Below are positions 25,660 through 33,858 of a stretch of DNA of 41,674 bases, one piece after another. Made by a program: the position numbers and the translations under genes. This stretch comes from Spirochaetota bacterium (GTDB lineage: Bacteria > Spirochaetota > UBA12135 > COTS27 > JAFLEE01): positions 1-41,674 of the forward strand of contig JAFLEE010000044.1 of NCBI GenBank assembly GCA_017302015.1, given 5' to 3'. Below the pieces are notes generated by a model, which worked only from the letters and a program-made list of their open reading frames with translations, ran no database searches and was not told the DNA's origin. Position 1 is the first letter of the stretch. Each line of letters begins with the position of its first letter.

Positions 25660-25739
25660 GATCGGCGCCGTGAGGTCTTTTCAGCGGGACCGCCGCGGGC
25701 ATATTCCGGACCGACCAGGCGCGAGAGATCGGCGCCGTG
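25660..25739. repeat. Direct repeat of GATCGGCGCCGTG in an intergenic region
   Basis: The 316-base gap 25456-25771 holds no credible gene. Beyond the dyads, the 13-mer GATCGGCGCCGTG occurs at 25660-25672 and 25727-25739, 67 bases apart. Each contains the palindrome CGGCGCCG. They could be binding sites of an unknown regulator, but this palindrome is not improbable in GC-rich DNA. Confidence 0.4.
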
Positions 25740-25771
25740 GTCATGTGTACACCAAAAAGGAAGGGAGGCGC

Positions 25772-27742
25772 CTAAGGTTCCTCGAGCAATTCCAACTTCA
25801 CCTCATCGAGGTAGGCCTCGAGTTCCCAGGCCTTCGTATTGTCTCCGGTTTCCCAGCCGAAGACGAAGGCTCCGATGCCTTCTCCCGGGGTGACGGTGAG
25901 CGAGAGGCTCTGCCATTCCCCGGCCCGGCGCATCGAGTACTTGGCGCTATTGACGTTCTCCACGTGCTTGTCGGCGAGATCCCGGAGGTCCAATTTTATA
26001 TGGGGAGGCAGCGCGTCGGGTGGGGTCAGGGAGACGACCTTCATCTGGGCGGACAAGCGGTAGAGCGCGAAGGGCTTTACGTTGGAAATCATCGGACACA
26101 TCGCATAACTCCACCCTCGGGTCTTTCGTCCGGCGATCTTGAGGGCGCGGCCGCCCTCCACGCCCCGGCCTTCCGCCAGGGTGGGCTTGAGGCCCTCGCA
26201 CGCGCCGGCCCAGCCTTCCATTCCCTGCTCGAAGGACTCGCGCCGCAGGAGGAACGGGCCCTGGCGGTCCGGTTCGACGGCGGCGACCCGCAGGTCGGCC
26301 ACGGCGTAACGCGCGTCCTTGGACGGCCCCTTGAGATCGAGCCCGACGGCGAGGCCGTCCTCGGGCCGGAACAGCGAGACCCGCAGGGTGTAGCGGCCGG
26401 GGAGCAGGCCGGCGGGGACGGCGAACTGCTCGGACACCGCGTTCGTCATCCCCGAATACCACATCGTGGTGGGAAGCGTCGGGAAACTTTCCGATTGGGC
26501 CCGGTTACTTCCCGCGGCGTCGTGGAGCGACCACCGGAGGGCCAGGTTCATCGAAGGCGCCGCCGTGCCCGCGTTCGACCACATGCTCAGGATCGGAAAA
26601 CGCGACGGCCTGGACGGATAGGATTTGATCTCGATCGGCAGGCGCACGCTCATGGGGCGCAAGCGGTACCCCACGCGCATCGAAGCGCGCCTCAATTCGT
26701 CGACGACGATCCGGGGGGTGTCCGATCCGAAGGTGCCGAGGTTGGCGTTGAGGTAGGAGATCGGGGCCGAGAGCGCCCGGTCGATCGTGGCCGGCAATGA
26801 AAAGCCGCGCTCCACCATTTGGGGGTAGTAGCCCCAAAACTCGAGGTTGCACAGCACGCCCTTTCGGGAATAGGGGCGGAACAGCCACTCCTCGCAATTT
26901 CCCATGGCCCCATCGGGCCCCAGCCCGTCTTGGCGGAAGTTCAGGCCTTTGGCATAGGCGTAGTCCATGATGGTCTGGTACTGGGGATAGCCGACGTTGA
27001 GGAAGAGCCGCGTCCCCGGGAAGGCGCGCCGGTAGGCGTCGATGACGCGGCGGTGCGCCTGGATGTATCGATATTCCGTGAAGCCGTTGGCCTCGCGGCG
27101 TTCCTTATCCCACCGCATGAAATGCATCTCTCCCCATTCCCCGATGGCGCCGATGTCCACGAACTCGAGGCCCGGGCGGCCCTCGAGGTAGGCTCCGAGT
27201 TTGGCGACGAAGGCGCAATAGACGTCCAGGTACGCGTCGGACCAGGGGACCGGCATCACCTGCCGATCGGTGAACTTGACCAGATCGGTCGTTTCGACCC
27301 CGGGCACGCAGGCCTTCTCGAAAATCCACTTCGGCGAGACGTATTCGAGCGCGGAGCAATAATTCTGGCTCATCACGCGGAAGGCGACCCGTTTCCCGCG
27401 GCCTTTGACCCAGGCGTCGAAATAGGGCTTGAGGATCTCGTCGAATCGGTAGACCCCGGGTTCCGGGTTCAACGGCGCCCAATCAAGGCGGTAATAGGCG
27501 ATATCCGCCACCGCGTTCATCCAGTGGTCCGGCGGGAGGGTCAGGGGCGGCATTTGCATATAGACGCCCATCCCCGGATTGAAGACCGCGCCAGGCGCAG
27601 GCTCCAAGGCGATGTTCGTCAGGCGCACGGCGCCCAAGGGAAGGGCGAGGAGGAGCAGCGCGAACAAGGGCGGGAACCGGCGGACAGCCGGGACGGCCCC
27701 GCGATTGGGGGACTTGGGCGGCGCGAGGGGGGGCTGTTCCAT
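25772..27742 (-). CDS. Secreted DUF4832-type glycosidase-like protein
   Basis: 656 aa. A signal peptide or anchor lies around residues 24-39 (LFALLLLALPLGA). The central domain looks like a TIM barrel of the GH42-like/DUF4832 type: VYRFDEILKPYFDAW strand-helix, E202/E205 in IGAIGEWGEMHF, and E301 in LCNLEFWGYY as a candidate nucleophile. A DUF4832-like beta domain follows (about 340-480). The final 150 residues resemble a carbohydrate-binding beta-sandwich (ESFEQGMEGW onward). An upstream frame start at 27811 lies beyond the promoter, so the ATG at 27742, with AAGGAG 9 nt upstream, is chosen. Divergent from an AraC regulator that probably controls it. Substrate unknown. Confidence 0.72.
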   Translation of the reverse strand: MEQPPLAPPKSPNRGAVPAVRRFPPLFALLLLALPLGAVRLTNIALEPAPGAVFNPGMGVYMQMPPLTLPPDHWMNAVADIAYYRLDWAPLNPEPGVYRFDEILKPYFDAWVKGRGKRVAFRVMSQNYCSALEYVSPKWIFEKACVPGVETTDLVKFTDRQVMPVPWSDAYLDVYCAFVAKLGAYLEGRPGLEFVDIGAIGEWGEMHFMRWDKERREANGFTEYRYIQAHRRVIDAYRRAFPGTRLFLNVGYPQYQTIMDYAYAKGLNFRQDGLGPDGAMGNCEEWLFRPYSRKGVLCNLEFWGYYPQMVERGFSLPATIDRALSAPISYLNANLGTFGSDTPRIVVDELRRASMRVGYRLRPMSVRLPIEIKSYPSRPSRFPILSMWSNAGTAAPSMNLALRWSLHDAAGSNRAQSESFPTLPTTMWYSGMTNAVSEQFAVPAGLLPGRYTLRVSLFRPEDGLAVGLDLKGPSKDARYAVADLRVAAVEPDRQGPFLLRRESFEQGMEGWAGACEGLKPTLAEGRGVEGGRALKIAGRKTRGWSYAMCPMISNVKPFALYRLSAQMKVVSLTPPDALPPHIKLDLRDLADKHVENVNSAKYSMRRAGEWQSLSLTVTPGEGIGAFVFGWETGDNTKAWELEAYLDEVKLELLEEP

Positions 27743-27775
27743 AGGTGTGATCTCCTTGCGCTCGGATTTCCGGGA

Positions 27776-27804
27776 ATTATAGGGGCAGGCGGCACGGGTG
27801 ACAA
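27776..27804 (-). promoter_or_regulatory. Strong sigma-70 promoter of the DUF4832 gene
   Basis: On the minus strand TTGTCA (27799-27804) and a perfect TATAAT (27776-27781) are 17 bases apart. Transcription should begin near 27769, giving a leader of about 27 nt that contains the AAGGAG ribosome site. The neighbouring AraC promoter faces the other way only 20 bases further on. Confidence 0.8.
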
Positions 27805-27824
27805 TGGCCAAACGTTAGCGGGGG

Positions 27825-27853
27825 ATGAAGAAAACTAAACCCCGGGTTACACT
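27825..27853 (+). promoter_or_regulatory. Candidate promoter of the AraC gene at 27860
   Basis: ATGAAG (27825-27830) and TACACT (27848-27853) are 17 bases apart. The match is weaker than in neighbouring promoters. The GTG start follows the -10 box by only 6 nt with no ribosome site, so the message would be leaderless or nearly so. The short distance to the divergent promoter suits control by one bound AraC protein. Confidence 0.45.
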
Positions 27854-27859
27854 GGGCCC

Positions 27860-28591
27860 GTGAAGAGCCTCCTCCGGGTCGGCCGCGGCAAGAGCGGTCC
27901 CCGCCTCAACACGCCGCACACCCACGACACGTGGGAATTGGTGCTCTACACCCAGGGGCACGGCCAGGTATTGGCGCCCGACCGGGCCTTCCCCTTCCAG
28001 CGGGGGGCCGCATTCTTGATGCCGCCGGGGTTCCTCCACGGGGAACGCTCCACCTCGGGCTACGAAAGCTATTGGGTCTCCTTCACGGGATTCCGGGTCC
28101 CGAAGCGCTTCCTGCACGCCTGCGAACCGCCCCACCGCCCCCTCACCCAGCTCTTTCGCCTGCTCTACCACGAGCACAAGGTCGGGCCCCAGGAGGCCCT
28201 CTGCGCGGAGTACCTGGACTTGTTCCTCAGCTGCTTCCTGTCCCTGGCGGGCCGATCCCACGAGGACCGGTTGGTGGAGGATCTCAAGCACCTCCTCGTC
28301 GCGAATATCGACAACGCCTCCTTCCGCTTCAAGGAGAACATCGCGGCCTTCGGCCTCTCGGGGGTGACCCTCCACGCGCGCTTCAAGGCGTCCGTGGGGA
28401 TGACGCCGATCCAATACCTCATCGACCAGCGACTGCGCGAGGCGTGCCGCCTATTGTCCATCCCGGAACTCACCGTGGCGCGGATCGCGGAGCAGGTGGG
28501 ATTCGCCGATGCCTACCATTTTTCACGCCTGTTCAAGGCCAAACTGGGCGTCGCCCCCGCGCCGTACCGAAGGACGCTCTTCGGTCCCTGA
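27860..28591 (+). CDS. AraC-family transcriptional regulator
   Basis: 243 aa. A cupin-like sensor domain (about 15-120; HTHDTWELVLYTQGHGQV and MPPGFLHGE) is joined to the two-helix-turn-helix AraC DNA-binding domain (about 145-240; VARIAEQVGFADAYHFSRLF then GVAPAPYRR). The start is a GTG; no later ATG fits the cupin. It is divergent from the secreted DUF4832 protein across 117 bases with a promoter each way, so it very likely activates that gene in response to a sugar. Confidence 0.92.
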   Translation: MKSLLRVGRGKSGPRLNTPHTHDTWELVLYTQGHGQVLAPDRAFPFQRGAAFLMPPGFLHGERSTSGYESYWVSFTGFRVPKRFLHACEPPHRPLTQLFRLLYHEHKVGPQEALCAEYLDLFLSCFLSLAGRSHEDRLVEDLKHLLVANIDNASFRFKENIAAFGLSGVTLHARFKASVGMTPIQYLIDQRLREACRLLSIPELTVARIAEQVGFADAYHFSRLFKAKLGVAPAPYRRTLFGP

Positions 28592-28663
28592 CGCCTTCCG
28601 CCACCGGCACCACCGCCGGCGCGGCCCACTCGGGAGGCTGGCCGGTCGCGGCCCGATGCGGCC

Positions 28664-28700
28664 ATGACTAATTCCCGCTCCGATATTATAGTCCCGGAGC
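28664..28700 (+). promoter_or_regulatory. Promoter and dyad before the second AraC gene
   Basis: ATGACT (28664-28669) and TATAGT (28687-28692) are 17 bases apart. GCTCCG (28677-28682) and CGGAGC (28695-28700), a perfect 6-bp inverted repeat with a 12-base gap, bracket the -10 box, so a dimeric regulator could bind across it. The ATG at 28731 lies about 32 nt after the expected start; no ribosome site is visible in that leader. Confidence 0.5.
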
Positions 28701-28730
28701 GTCGGCCTCCCAGCCCCCCGGGCGCGCCCC

Positions 28731-29591
28731 ATGAAAAGCCAACTCCTCCACCTGAAAGCCGCCGACTTCTTCGAGCGCGGGCTCCCCTTCGCGGCCATGC
28801 GCATCCGCACCGACGCCGTCTCCCCGCTCTGGCACGACCATGATTTCTTCGAGATGGTCTTCGTACTGCGGGGCACCGGGGTGCACAAGACCCTCGCGCG
28901 CAAGACGCCCCTTCGCCGGGGCAGCGTCTTCTTCATGAACCGCGGGGAGCCCCATTCCTTCGAGACGACGGGGCTCCTCGAGAACCTCACCCTCCTCCTC
29001 TCCCCCAAACTCTTCTCAGAGGCCCCGCTGCGGGAATTGATCGCGCGCCAACCGCAATTCCTCCTTCCCCGCTTCGTGGAGGGGAAAACCGGCGGCTTCC
29101 ACACCCTCGCCCTCACGCTGCCCCAACTCGCCGCCATCCATCCGCTCCTGGAATCCATCCTCTCCGAGTACCTCGCCAAGCGCCAAGAGCACCCGACGGT
29201 CATCGCCTGCGATCTGGCCAAACTCCTCATCCTGCTGGGGCGCTGCGGCGGGCGCGAGACGGGCATCGTCCCCGACTCCCACGCAGCGCGGGTCATGGAC
29301 TACGTGCGCCAGCATTTCCACGAAGACATCACGCTTGATTCCCTCGCCGAGGGGCTGGACTTAAGCGCCGCCTACCTTTCGCGCCTTTTCCCGAAAAAGA
29401 CGGGCTTCCGCGTCATGGAATACGTAAAAGACGTGCGCATCCAAAAGGCGACCGAACTCCTTAAGCATTCCGACCACCCCGTCGTCCAGGTCGCCCAGGA
29501 AACCGGTTTCGGCGGGCTCTCCGCGTTCTACGAAGCGTTCAAGAAGGCGACGGGCATCTCCCCCACCGCGCTCAGGAAGGCCCATGGATAA
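28731..29591 (+). CDS. AraC-family transcriptional regulator
   Basis: 286 aa. Cupin-like sensor region (about 25-90; WHDHDFFEMVFVLRGTGVH, NRGEPHSFETT) and a C-terminal AraC DNA-binding domain (about 185-284; LDSLAEGLDLSAAYLSRLF and VVQVAQETGFGGLSAFYEAF). The gene overlaps the DUF4838 gene by 8 nt, so regulator and enzyme are co-transcribed and probably translationally coupled. It is the likely regulator of the whole rightward cluster to about 36946 or 40212. The same 14 bases, ending in the start codon and two following codon bases, precede the deacetylase gene. Confidence 0.92.
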   Translation: MKSQLLHLKAADFFERGLPFAAMRIRTDAVSPLWHDHDFFEMVFVLRGTGVHKTLARKTPLRRGSVFFMNRGEPHSFETTGLLENLTLLLSPKLFSEAPLRELIARQPQFLLPRFVEGKTGGFHTLALTLPQLAAIHPLLESILSEYLAKRQEHPTVIACDLAKLLILLGRCGGRETGIVPDSHAARVMDYVRQHFHEDITLDSLAEGLDLSAAYLSRLFPKKTGFRVMEYVKDVRIQKATELLKHSDHPVVQVAQETGFGGLSAFYEAFKKATGISPTALRKAHG

Positions 29592-31653
29592 GATCGCCAT
29601 CGTCCTGCCCTACCCGGGCGCCGAAACCCAAACGCCCCTCTGGGCCTTCGCCGAAAACACCATCGATTTCCGCGCCCAGCCCGCGGAGGCCGCGCGCTGC
29701 ACCCTCGCCTTCGCGGCCGTCGAACTGAAAAACTACCTGCAGCGGACCCTCGAATCGGCGAGCATCGCGTTCACCGACCAAACTTCCGGCGGGGGCCTGC
29801 GCATCCACCTCGGCGTCGACGACCCCGGGAGCAAAGACGGGGCCTTCAGCCTCGAGGCGATCCCGGGCGGCGTTTCCATCCGGGGCGCGGGACGCGCGGG
29901 CGCCCTCTACGGGGCCTACGAGTTCCTCCGCCTCCAAGGCTGGCATTGGTTCGCGCCGGGGGTCGACGGCGAAATCGCGCCGCCCAAGGCCGCTGCATGC
30001 CGCCTTCCGGCCGGTAAGATTTCCGCGCAGCCCTCCTTTCCCCTGGGCCGCGGATTCGTCTTCGAGTGCGTCTCGCGGGAATCCGCCCAACTCCTCCTCT
30101 GGATGGCCCGAAACCGCATGAACCTCTCGGGGTTCCGCCCGTCCACCGGCCCCCTGGGCGAAAAACTATGCATGAGCCCGGCCATCGGCGGCCACCTCTT
30201 CGAGCCCATCCTCCAACCCGATCGCCTGCTCCCTTCCGGCCTGACGCTTTGGGAGGAACGGCCCGAGTGGTTCGGCCTCCCCGAAAGCGGCGTCCGCAGG
30301 AAGGAACTCGCCCACGCCACCCAATTCTGCGTCAGCCAAGAATCCCTCATGGACTTCCTGGCCGAAGAACTCCTGGGCTATCTGCGGGGCCCATGGCGCC
30401 GCTCGGATCGCGTCGACGTCTGGGGATTCGACACCTGGGGCGGTATTTGCAAGTGCCCCGATTGCCGGCGCCTCGGCAACGGCAGCGACCAGAGCCTGCA
30501 TTTCGTCTCGCGCCTGCGCCACCGCATCGACGACGCGAGGGCCCGCGGGACCCTCGACCACGACGTGCGCCTGGTCCTCTGCGCCTACGAGGGCACCTCG
30601 ACGATCGCCGGACCGCTCCACTCCGTGCCCGAAAATCTGCTAGCGGCCGGCGATTACGTCACCTTCTACCCCATCAAGCGATGCTACGCCCACGATTTCA
30701 CCGCGGATCGCTGCGCCACGAATCGCGCCTACCGCGGCCACCTCGAATCCTGGCTGGCGGCCCGCGGGGCCCTCCCGGTGATGATCGGTGAGTACTACAA
30801 CGTCTCCAAGTACGAAGACCTTCCCCTCCTCTTCACCCGGCGCCTGGCGGCCGATCTCCCGGCCTACCACCGCATGGGCGCCCGGGGGATGACCTACATG
30901 CACCTCCCCCTCGTCGCCTGGGCGATGCGCACCCTCACCCAGGCGCTCTACGCCCAACTCTCGTGGGATGCCACAACGGATGTGGCGGCCTTCCTCGAGG
31001 CCTATTTCCGCCTCTGGTACGGGCCCCATGCCGCGCCCATGCGGAAGGCTTATGAGCTTCTGGAGGAAGCCTGGTCCCACGTCGGCCAGTGGCGCAATTG
31101 GGGGCCGGCGAGCGTACTCTCCCAGCTCCAAGCCTGGGATGGAGCCACACCGGAACAACCCCTCGCGGGAAACGATGAACTCACGCCGGGTACCCTCGCC
31201 GCCGCGGGCGCGAGATCCCTGGGGCTCATGGAAGAGGCCCGAGGCCTCATGGAGGAAGCGGCCCGCGCCGAACGGCGCCGTCTCGCCCAGGGGCCCGAGG
31301 CGGCATCCGCCGCGGCGCTCAACCCGATCGAAGCGAGGGAGCGGGAAATGCGGCGCGGCCAATACGAGAGGCGCCTCGGCGAAGACCGCCGGCTACTGCG
31401 ATACGGCATCGAGGTCATGGACCTCATGGCGCAAGCCGCCGCCTACCACGACGGGCTGGCCTCGGGCGACGCATCCGCGGCCGAATCGGCCTGGACCCGC
31501 ATGGAGGCCCTCGAGGAGCAGCTCGACGCCTATTATCTGCCCATCGATTACGAGCAGCCGGGGGCCGGCCTCGTCGCCCGCGACGCGCTCACGCGCTCCC
31601 AGCTGCGCGACTTGATGCGCCGTTGCCGATGCGCCCGGGCCGCACGGGGATGA
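29584..31653 (+). CDS. DUF4838-family glycosidase-like protein (cytoplasmic)
   Basis: 689 aa, no signal peptide. The N-terminal 140 residues resemble the GH67/GH20 N-terminal beta-alpha domain (ELKNYLQRTLES; GAGRAGALYGAYEFLRLQGW). The central domain is DUF4838-like with GGHLFEP and the cysteine cluster GGICKCPDC (C289, C291, C294) that marks this family and may bind zinc. A long helical C-terminal region (about 490-680) is rich in Arg, Glu and Ala. DUF4838 proteins are thought to be alpha-glucuronidase- or hexosaminidase-like, but activity is not established. The start has AGGAAGG 3 nt upstream and overlaps the AraC stop. Confidence 0.75.
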   Translation: MDKIAIVLPYPGAETQTPLWAFAENTIDFRAQPAEAARCTLAFAAVELKNYLQRTLESASIAFTDQTSGGGLRIHLGVDDPGSKDGAFSLEAIPGGVSIRGAGRAGALYGAYEFLRLQGWHWFAPGVDGEIAPPKAAACRLPAGKISAQPSFPLGRGFVFECVSRESAQLLLWMARNRMNLSGFRPSTGPLGEKLCMSPAIGGHLFEPILQPDRLLPSGLTLWEERPEWFGLPESGVRRKELAHATQFCVSQESLMDFLAEELLGYLRGPWRRSDRVDVWGFDTWGGICKCPDCRRLGNGSDQSLHFVSRLRHRIDDARARGTLDHDVRLVLCAYEGTSTIAGPLHSVPENLLAAGDYVTFYPIKRCYAHDFTADRCATNRAYRGHLESWLAARGALPVMIGEYYNVSKYEDLPLLFTRRLAADLPAYHRMGARGMTYMHLPLVAWAMRTLTQALYAQLSWDATTDVAAFLEAYFRLWYGPHAAPMRKAYELLEEAWSHVGQWRNWGPASVLSQLQAWDGATPEQPLAGNDELTPGTLAAAGARSLGLMEEARGLMEEAARAERRRLAQGPEAASAAALNPIEAREREMRRGQYERRLGEDRRLLRYGIEVMDLMAQAAAYHDGLASGDASAAESAWTRMEALEEQLDAYYLPIDYEQPGAGLVARDALTRSQLRDLMRRCRCARAARG

Positions 31654-31684
31654 ACCCGCCCCCCGGCCGCGGGTCAAAAACCCG
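31654..31684 (+). other. Mutually exclusive hairpins after the DUF4838 gene
   Basis: GCGGGT (31669-31674) can pair with ACCCGC upstream (31654-31659), or its CGGGT part (31670-31674) can pair with ACCCG downstream (31680-31684). The two stems exclude each other, as in attenuators, but the following sequence is A-rich, not T-rich, so termination is not obvious. Confidence 0.3.
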
Positions 31685-31732
31685 GAAAAAGAAGTAAAAA
31701 CGGCGGAAGAAGCCCCGGGGCCCCCGGCGTAT

Positions 31733-31755
31733 CCTTTGACCATCACGATCAAAGG
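31733..31755 (+). promoter_or_regulatory. Inverted repeat overlapping the M24 ribosome site
   Basis: CCTTTGA (31733-31739) and TCAAAGG (31749-31755) form a perfect 7-bp stem with a 9-base loop. The 3' arm includes the first bases of AAAGGGAG, the ribosome site of the M24 gene that starts at 31765. In RNA this hairpin could hide the site; in DNA it could be an operator. Confidence 0.45.
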
Positions 31756-31764
31756 GAGCCACCC

Positions 31765-32937
31765 ATGGGTTATCTACACGAAAGCGAATCCGCCGCCCGC
31801 ATCGAACGCGTCAAACGCCTGCTCGAGGAGCGGGACCTCGACCTCGCCCTCGTCTATTACGACGAGTTCAATATCGGCAACGGCTGGTACCTCACCGGCT
31901 GGTGCCCCCAATTCGAGAGCGGCGCCGTCCTCGTGCCGCGCAAAGGGAAGCCCATGCTCCTCGGCGGGCCCGAGAGCGAACCCTTCGCCCAATTGGACAG
32001 CGCCGTCACCGAGACGCGCAATTTCCCCGTCTTCATGGTGCCCGACGAGGAGTACCCCAACGCCACCATCATCGATTTCCCCGCCCTGTTCGCCGAACTC
32101 TCGGCCCAACTCGGGAAGGTGAAGCGCGTGGGCCTCGTCGGCGCCTCCCGCATGCCCGCCGCCTGCCACCGCGGCATCGTCGAGGGCTTCGCCGGGGTGG
32201 AACTCGTCGACCTCACCGAGCCCTACGTGCGCCTGCGGTTCCAGAAATCCCCCTGGGAGATCCAGCAGATCCGCGCCGCCTTCGCCCTGGCCGACCAGTG
32301 CTATGCGGCGATGAAGGGGAAGCTCGCCGCGGGCGTCTCGGAGATCGAGGTCGCCGCGGTGGGCGAATACGCGGCCCGCAGCCGCGGCGCCAGCGGCTTC
32401 GGCTTCAGCGCGATCGTGGGCAGCGGGGCCCGGGCCAACGCGGTGGTGCCCACCGCGAGTTCGAAGAAGTTCGCCCCCGGCGAGACGGCGATGATCGGTC
32501 TGGCGCCCAAGGTCAACGGCTACGCCGGCGTCATGGGCGACTCCCTGCCCGTCGACGGGACCTACACGGCCTCGCAGAAGGAATGCATGCGCCACGTGCG
32601 CGAGGCCTTCCGTCTGACGAAGGCCATGCTCGTCCCCGGCAAGACCGGCCGCGAGATCGACGCCCCGGCCCGCGCCTATTTCAAGAAGCACGGCCTCTCC
32701 CCCTATCTCGTCTGCCCCTTCGTCCACACCATCGGGCTCCACGAGGCCGAGTCGCCCTTCTTCGGGCCGGGGAGTTCCGACGTGCTCGCCCCCGGCATGA
32801 CCGTCTGCGTCGACGTGAGTTTCTTCGGCCACCCCGCGTGGCACGGCGTGCGCATCGAGACGGGCTACGAGATCACCGAGAAGGGCGCCGTGCCCTTCAG
32901 CCCGATGATGGACGCCCTCCACGTCGGTGAAATCTGA
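31765..32937 (+). CDS. Creatinase-like M24 family protein lacking most metal ligands
   Basis: 390 aa with the two-domain creatinase/prolidase layout (N-terminal about 1-155, pita-bread domain 160-390). Metal-dependent aminopeptidases of this fold need D, D, H, E, E. Here the aligned positions read G245, V256, H321 (in FVHTIGLHEAES), D350 (in CVDVSFFG) and E365 (in VRIETGYEI). Three ligands are changed, so it is probably not an Xaa-Pro peptidase; creatinase itself is a metal-free relative. It may hydrolyse a small amide or ureide. GGGAG lies 6 nt before the ATG. It is followed 15 nt later by the deacetylase. Confidence 0.82.
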   Translation: MGYLHESESAARIERVKRLLEERDLDLALVYYDEFNIGNGWYLTGWCPQFESGAVLVPRKGKPMLLGGPESEPFAQLDSAVTETRNFPVFMVPDEEYPNATIIDFPALFAELSAQLGKVKRVGLVGASRMPAACHRGIVEGFAGVELVDLTEPYVRLRFQKSPWEIQQIRAAFALADQCYAAMKGKLAAGVSEIEVAAVGEYAARSRGASGFGFSAIVGSGARANAVVPTASSKKFAPGETAMIGLAPKVNGYAGVMGDSLPVDGTYTASQKECMRHVREAFRLTKAMLVPGKTGREIDAPARAYFKKHGLSPYLVCPFVHTIGLHEAESPFFGPGSSDVLAPGMTVCVDVSFFGHPAWHGVRIETGYEITEKGAVPFSPMMDALHVGEI

Positions 32938-32952
32938 ACGCGCGGGCGCCCC

Positions 32953-33858
32953 ATGAAAACCAAGGGAGTCCCCGGCGGGTTCGACGTCGTCTTCGGTTTC
33001 GATATGGAGACCGATATCGGATCCTTCACCCCGTTCTACGAGGGAGTGAAGCGCGGCACCCCGCGCCTCCTGTCCATCCTCAAGAAGCACGGGGCGCCGT
33101 CGACCTTCTTCTGGACCGGGGATGCGGCCGAGCGCCACGGGGCCATGGTGCGCCGGGTCGCCCGCGACGGCCATGAGACCGGCTGCCACGGCCTCTACCA
33201 CGAGACCCTGGGCGACCCCATCTTCCCGCTCCCGAACCTGCCGCCGATCCTTCCTTCCGAAGTGGAGGGCAGGATCCGGGAGGCGACGGAGCGGGTGGCG
33301 CGGGTGAGCGGGACCCGGCCGGTGAGTTTCCGCTGCCCGCGGCTTTGGGGAAGCACCCGGGTGGTGAACGTGCTGGAGCGCCTGGGTTACCGGGCGGATG
33401 CGTCCCTCCCCCTTTATTACTATAATAAACAAACGAAGCCCTACCACCCGTCCCGCCGGGATTGGACGAAAGCCGGAAACCTCAAGATGCTCGAGATCCC
33501 CAATTTCTGCGATCTGGCCATGGAGAGCCGGGACCCCTACGGGCGCGACCGCGACCAATGGCCCCTCTTCCGCACCCGAAGCGCCGCCTTCCTCGGGAAG
33601 ACCATCGATTCCTTCATCGCCACGGTGCGGGCGAAGGGGGAACGGCCCGTGCTATGCTTCTATTTCCATCCCTGGGAATTCCACGCCATGCCCACGGGCG
33701 CCCTGGATTTCGGCGAGGTGAAGGTCTCCCCCAAGGCCTTCATCACGAAGCATTGCGGCGTCTACGCCTGCCGGCAATTCGACGAACTTTGCGCCTCGCT
33801 CAAGACCCGGGGCGCGCGCTTCATCACCTGCAAGGATCTCGCCCATGAATACCGATGA
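32953..33858 (+). CDS. Polysaccharide deacetylase (CE4/NodB family)
   Basis: 301 aa. Removes N- or O-acetyl groups from sugars using a metal ion. The family motifs are in order: FGFDME (D17), GCHGLYHET (H79, H83), SFRCPRLWGS (R127), ADAS (D149) and CFYFHPWEF (H239). No signal peptide, so it acts in the cytoplasm, unlike most cell-wall deacetylases. The large insertion between the second and third motifs resembles the PuuE/allantoinase-like subgroup, so a small amide substrate is possible. No ribosome site is seen. It overlaps the 716-aa gene by 14 nt. Confidence 0.85.
   Translation: MKTKGVPGGFDVVFGFDMETDIGSFTPFYEGVKRGTPRLLSILKKHGAPSTFFWTGDAAERHGAMVRRVARDGHETGCHGLYHETLGDPIFPLPNLPPILPSEVEGRIREATERVARVSGTRPVSFRCPRLWGSTRVVNVLERLGYRADASLPLYYYNKQTKPYHPSRRDWTKAGNLKMLEIPNFCDLAMESRDPYGRDRDQWPLFRTRSAAFLGKTIDSFIATVRAKGERPVLCFYFHPWEFHAMPTGALDFGEVKVSPKAFITKHCGVYACRQFDELCASLKTRGARFITCKDLAHEYR

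Noticed and set aside
27743-27811. Upstream start for the DUF4832 protein
   Set aside because: The extra codons lie across its own promoter; the ATG at 27742 has AAGGAG.
31774-33558. A 594-codon open frame on the minus strand
   Set aside because: Shadow of the M24 and deacetylase genes, whose catalytic motifs are on the plus strand.
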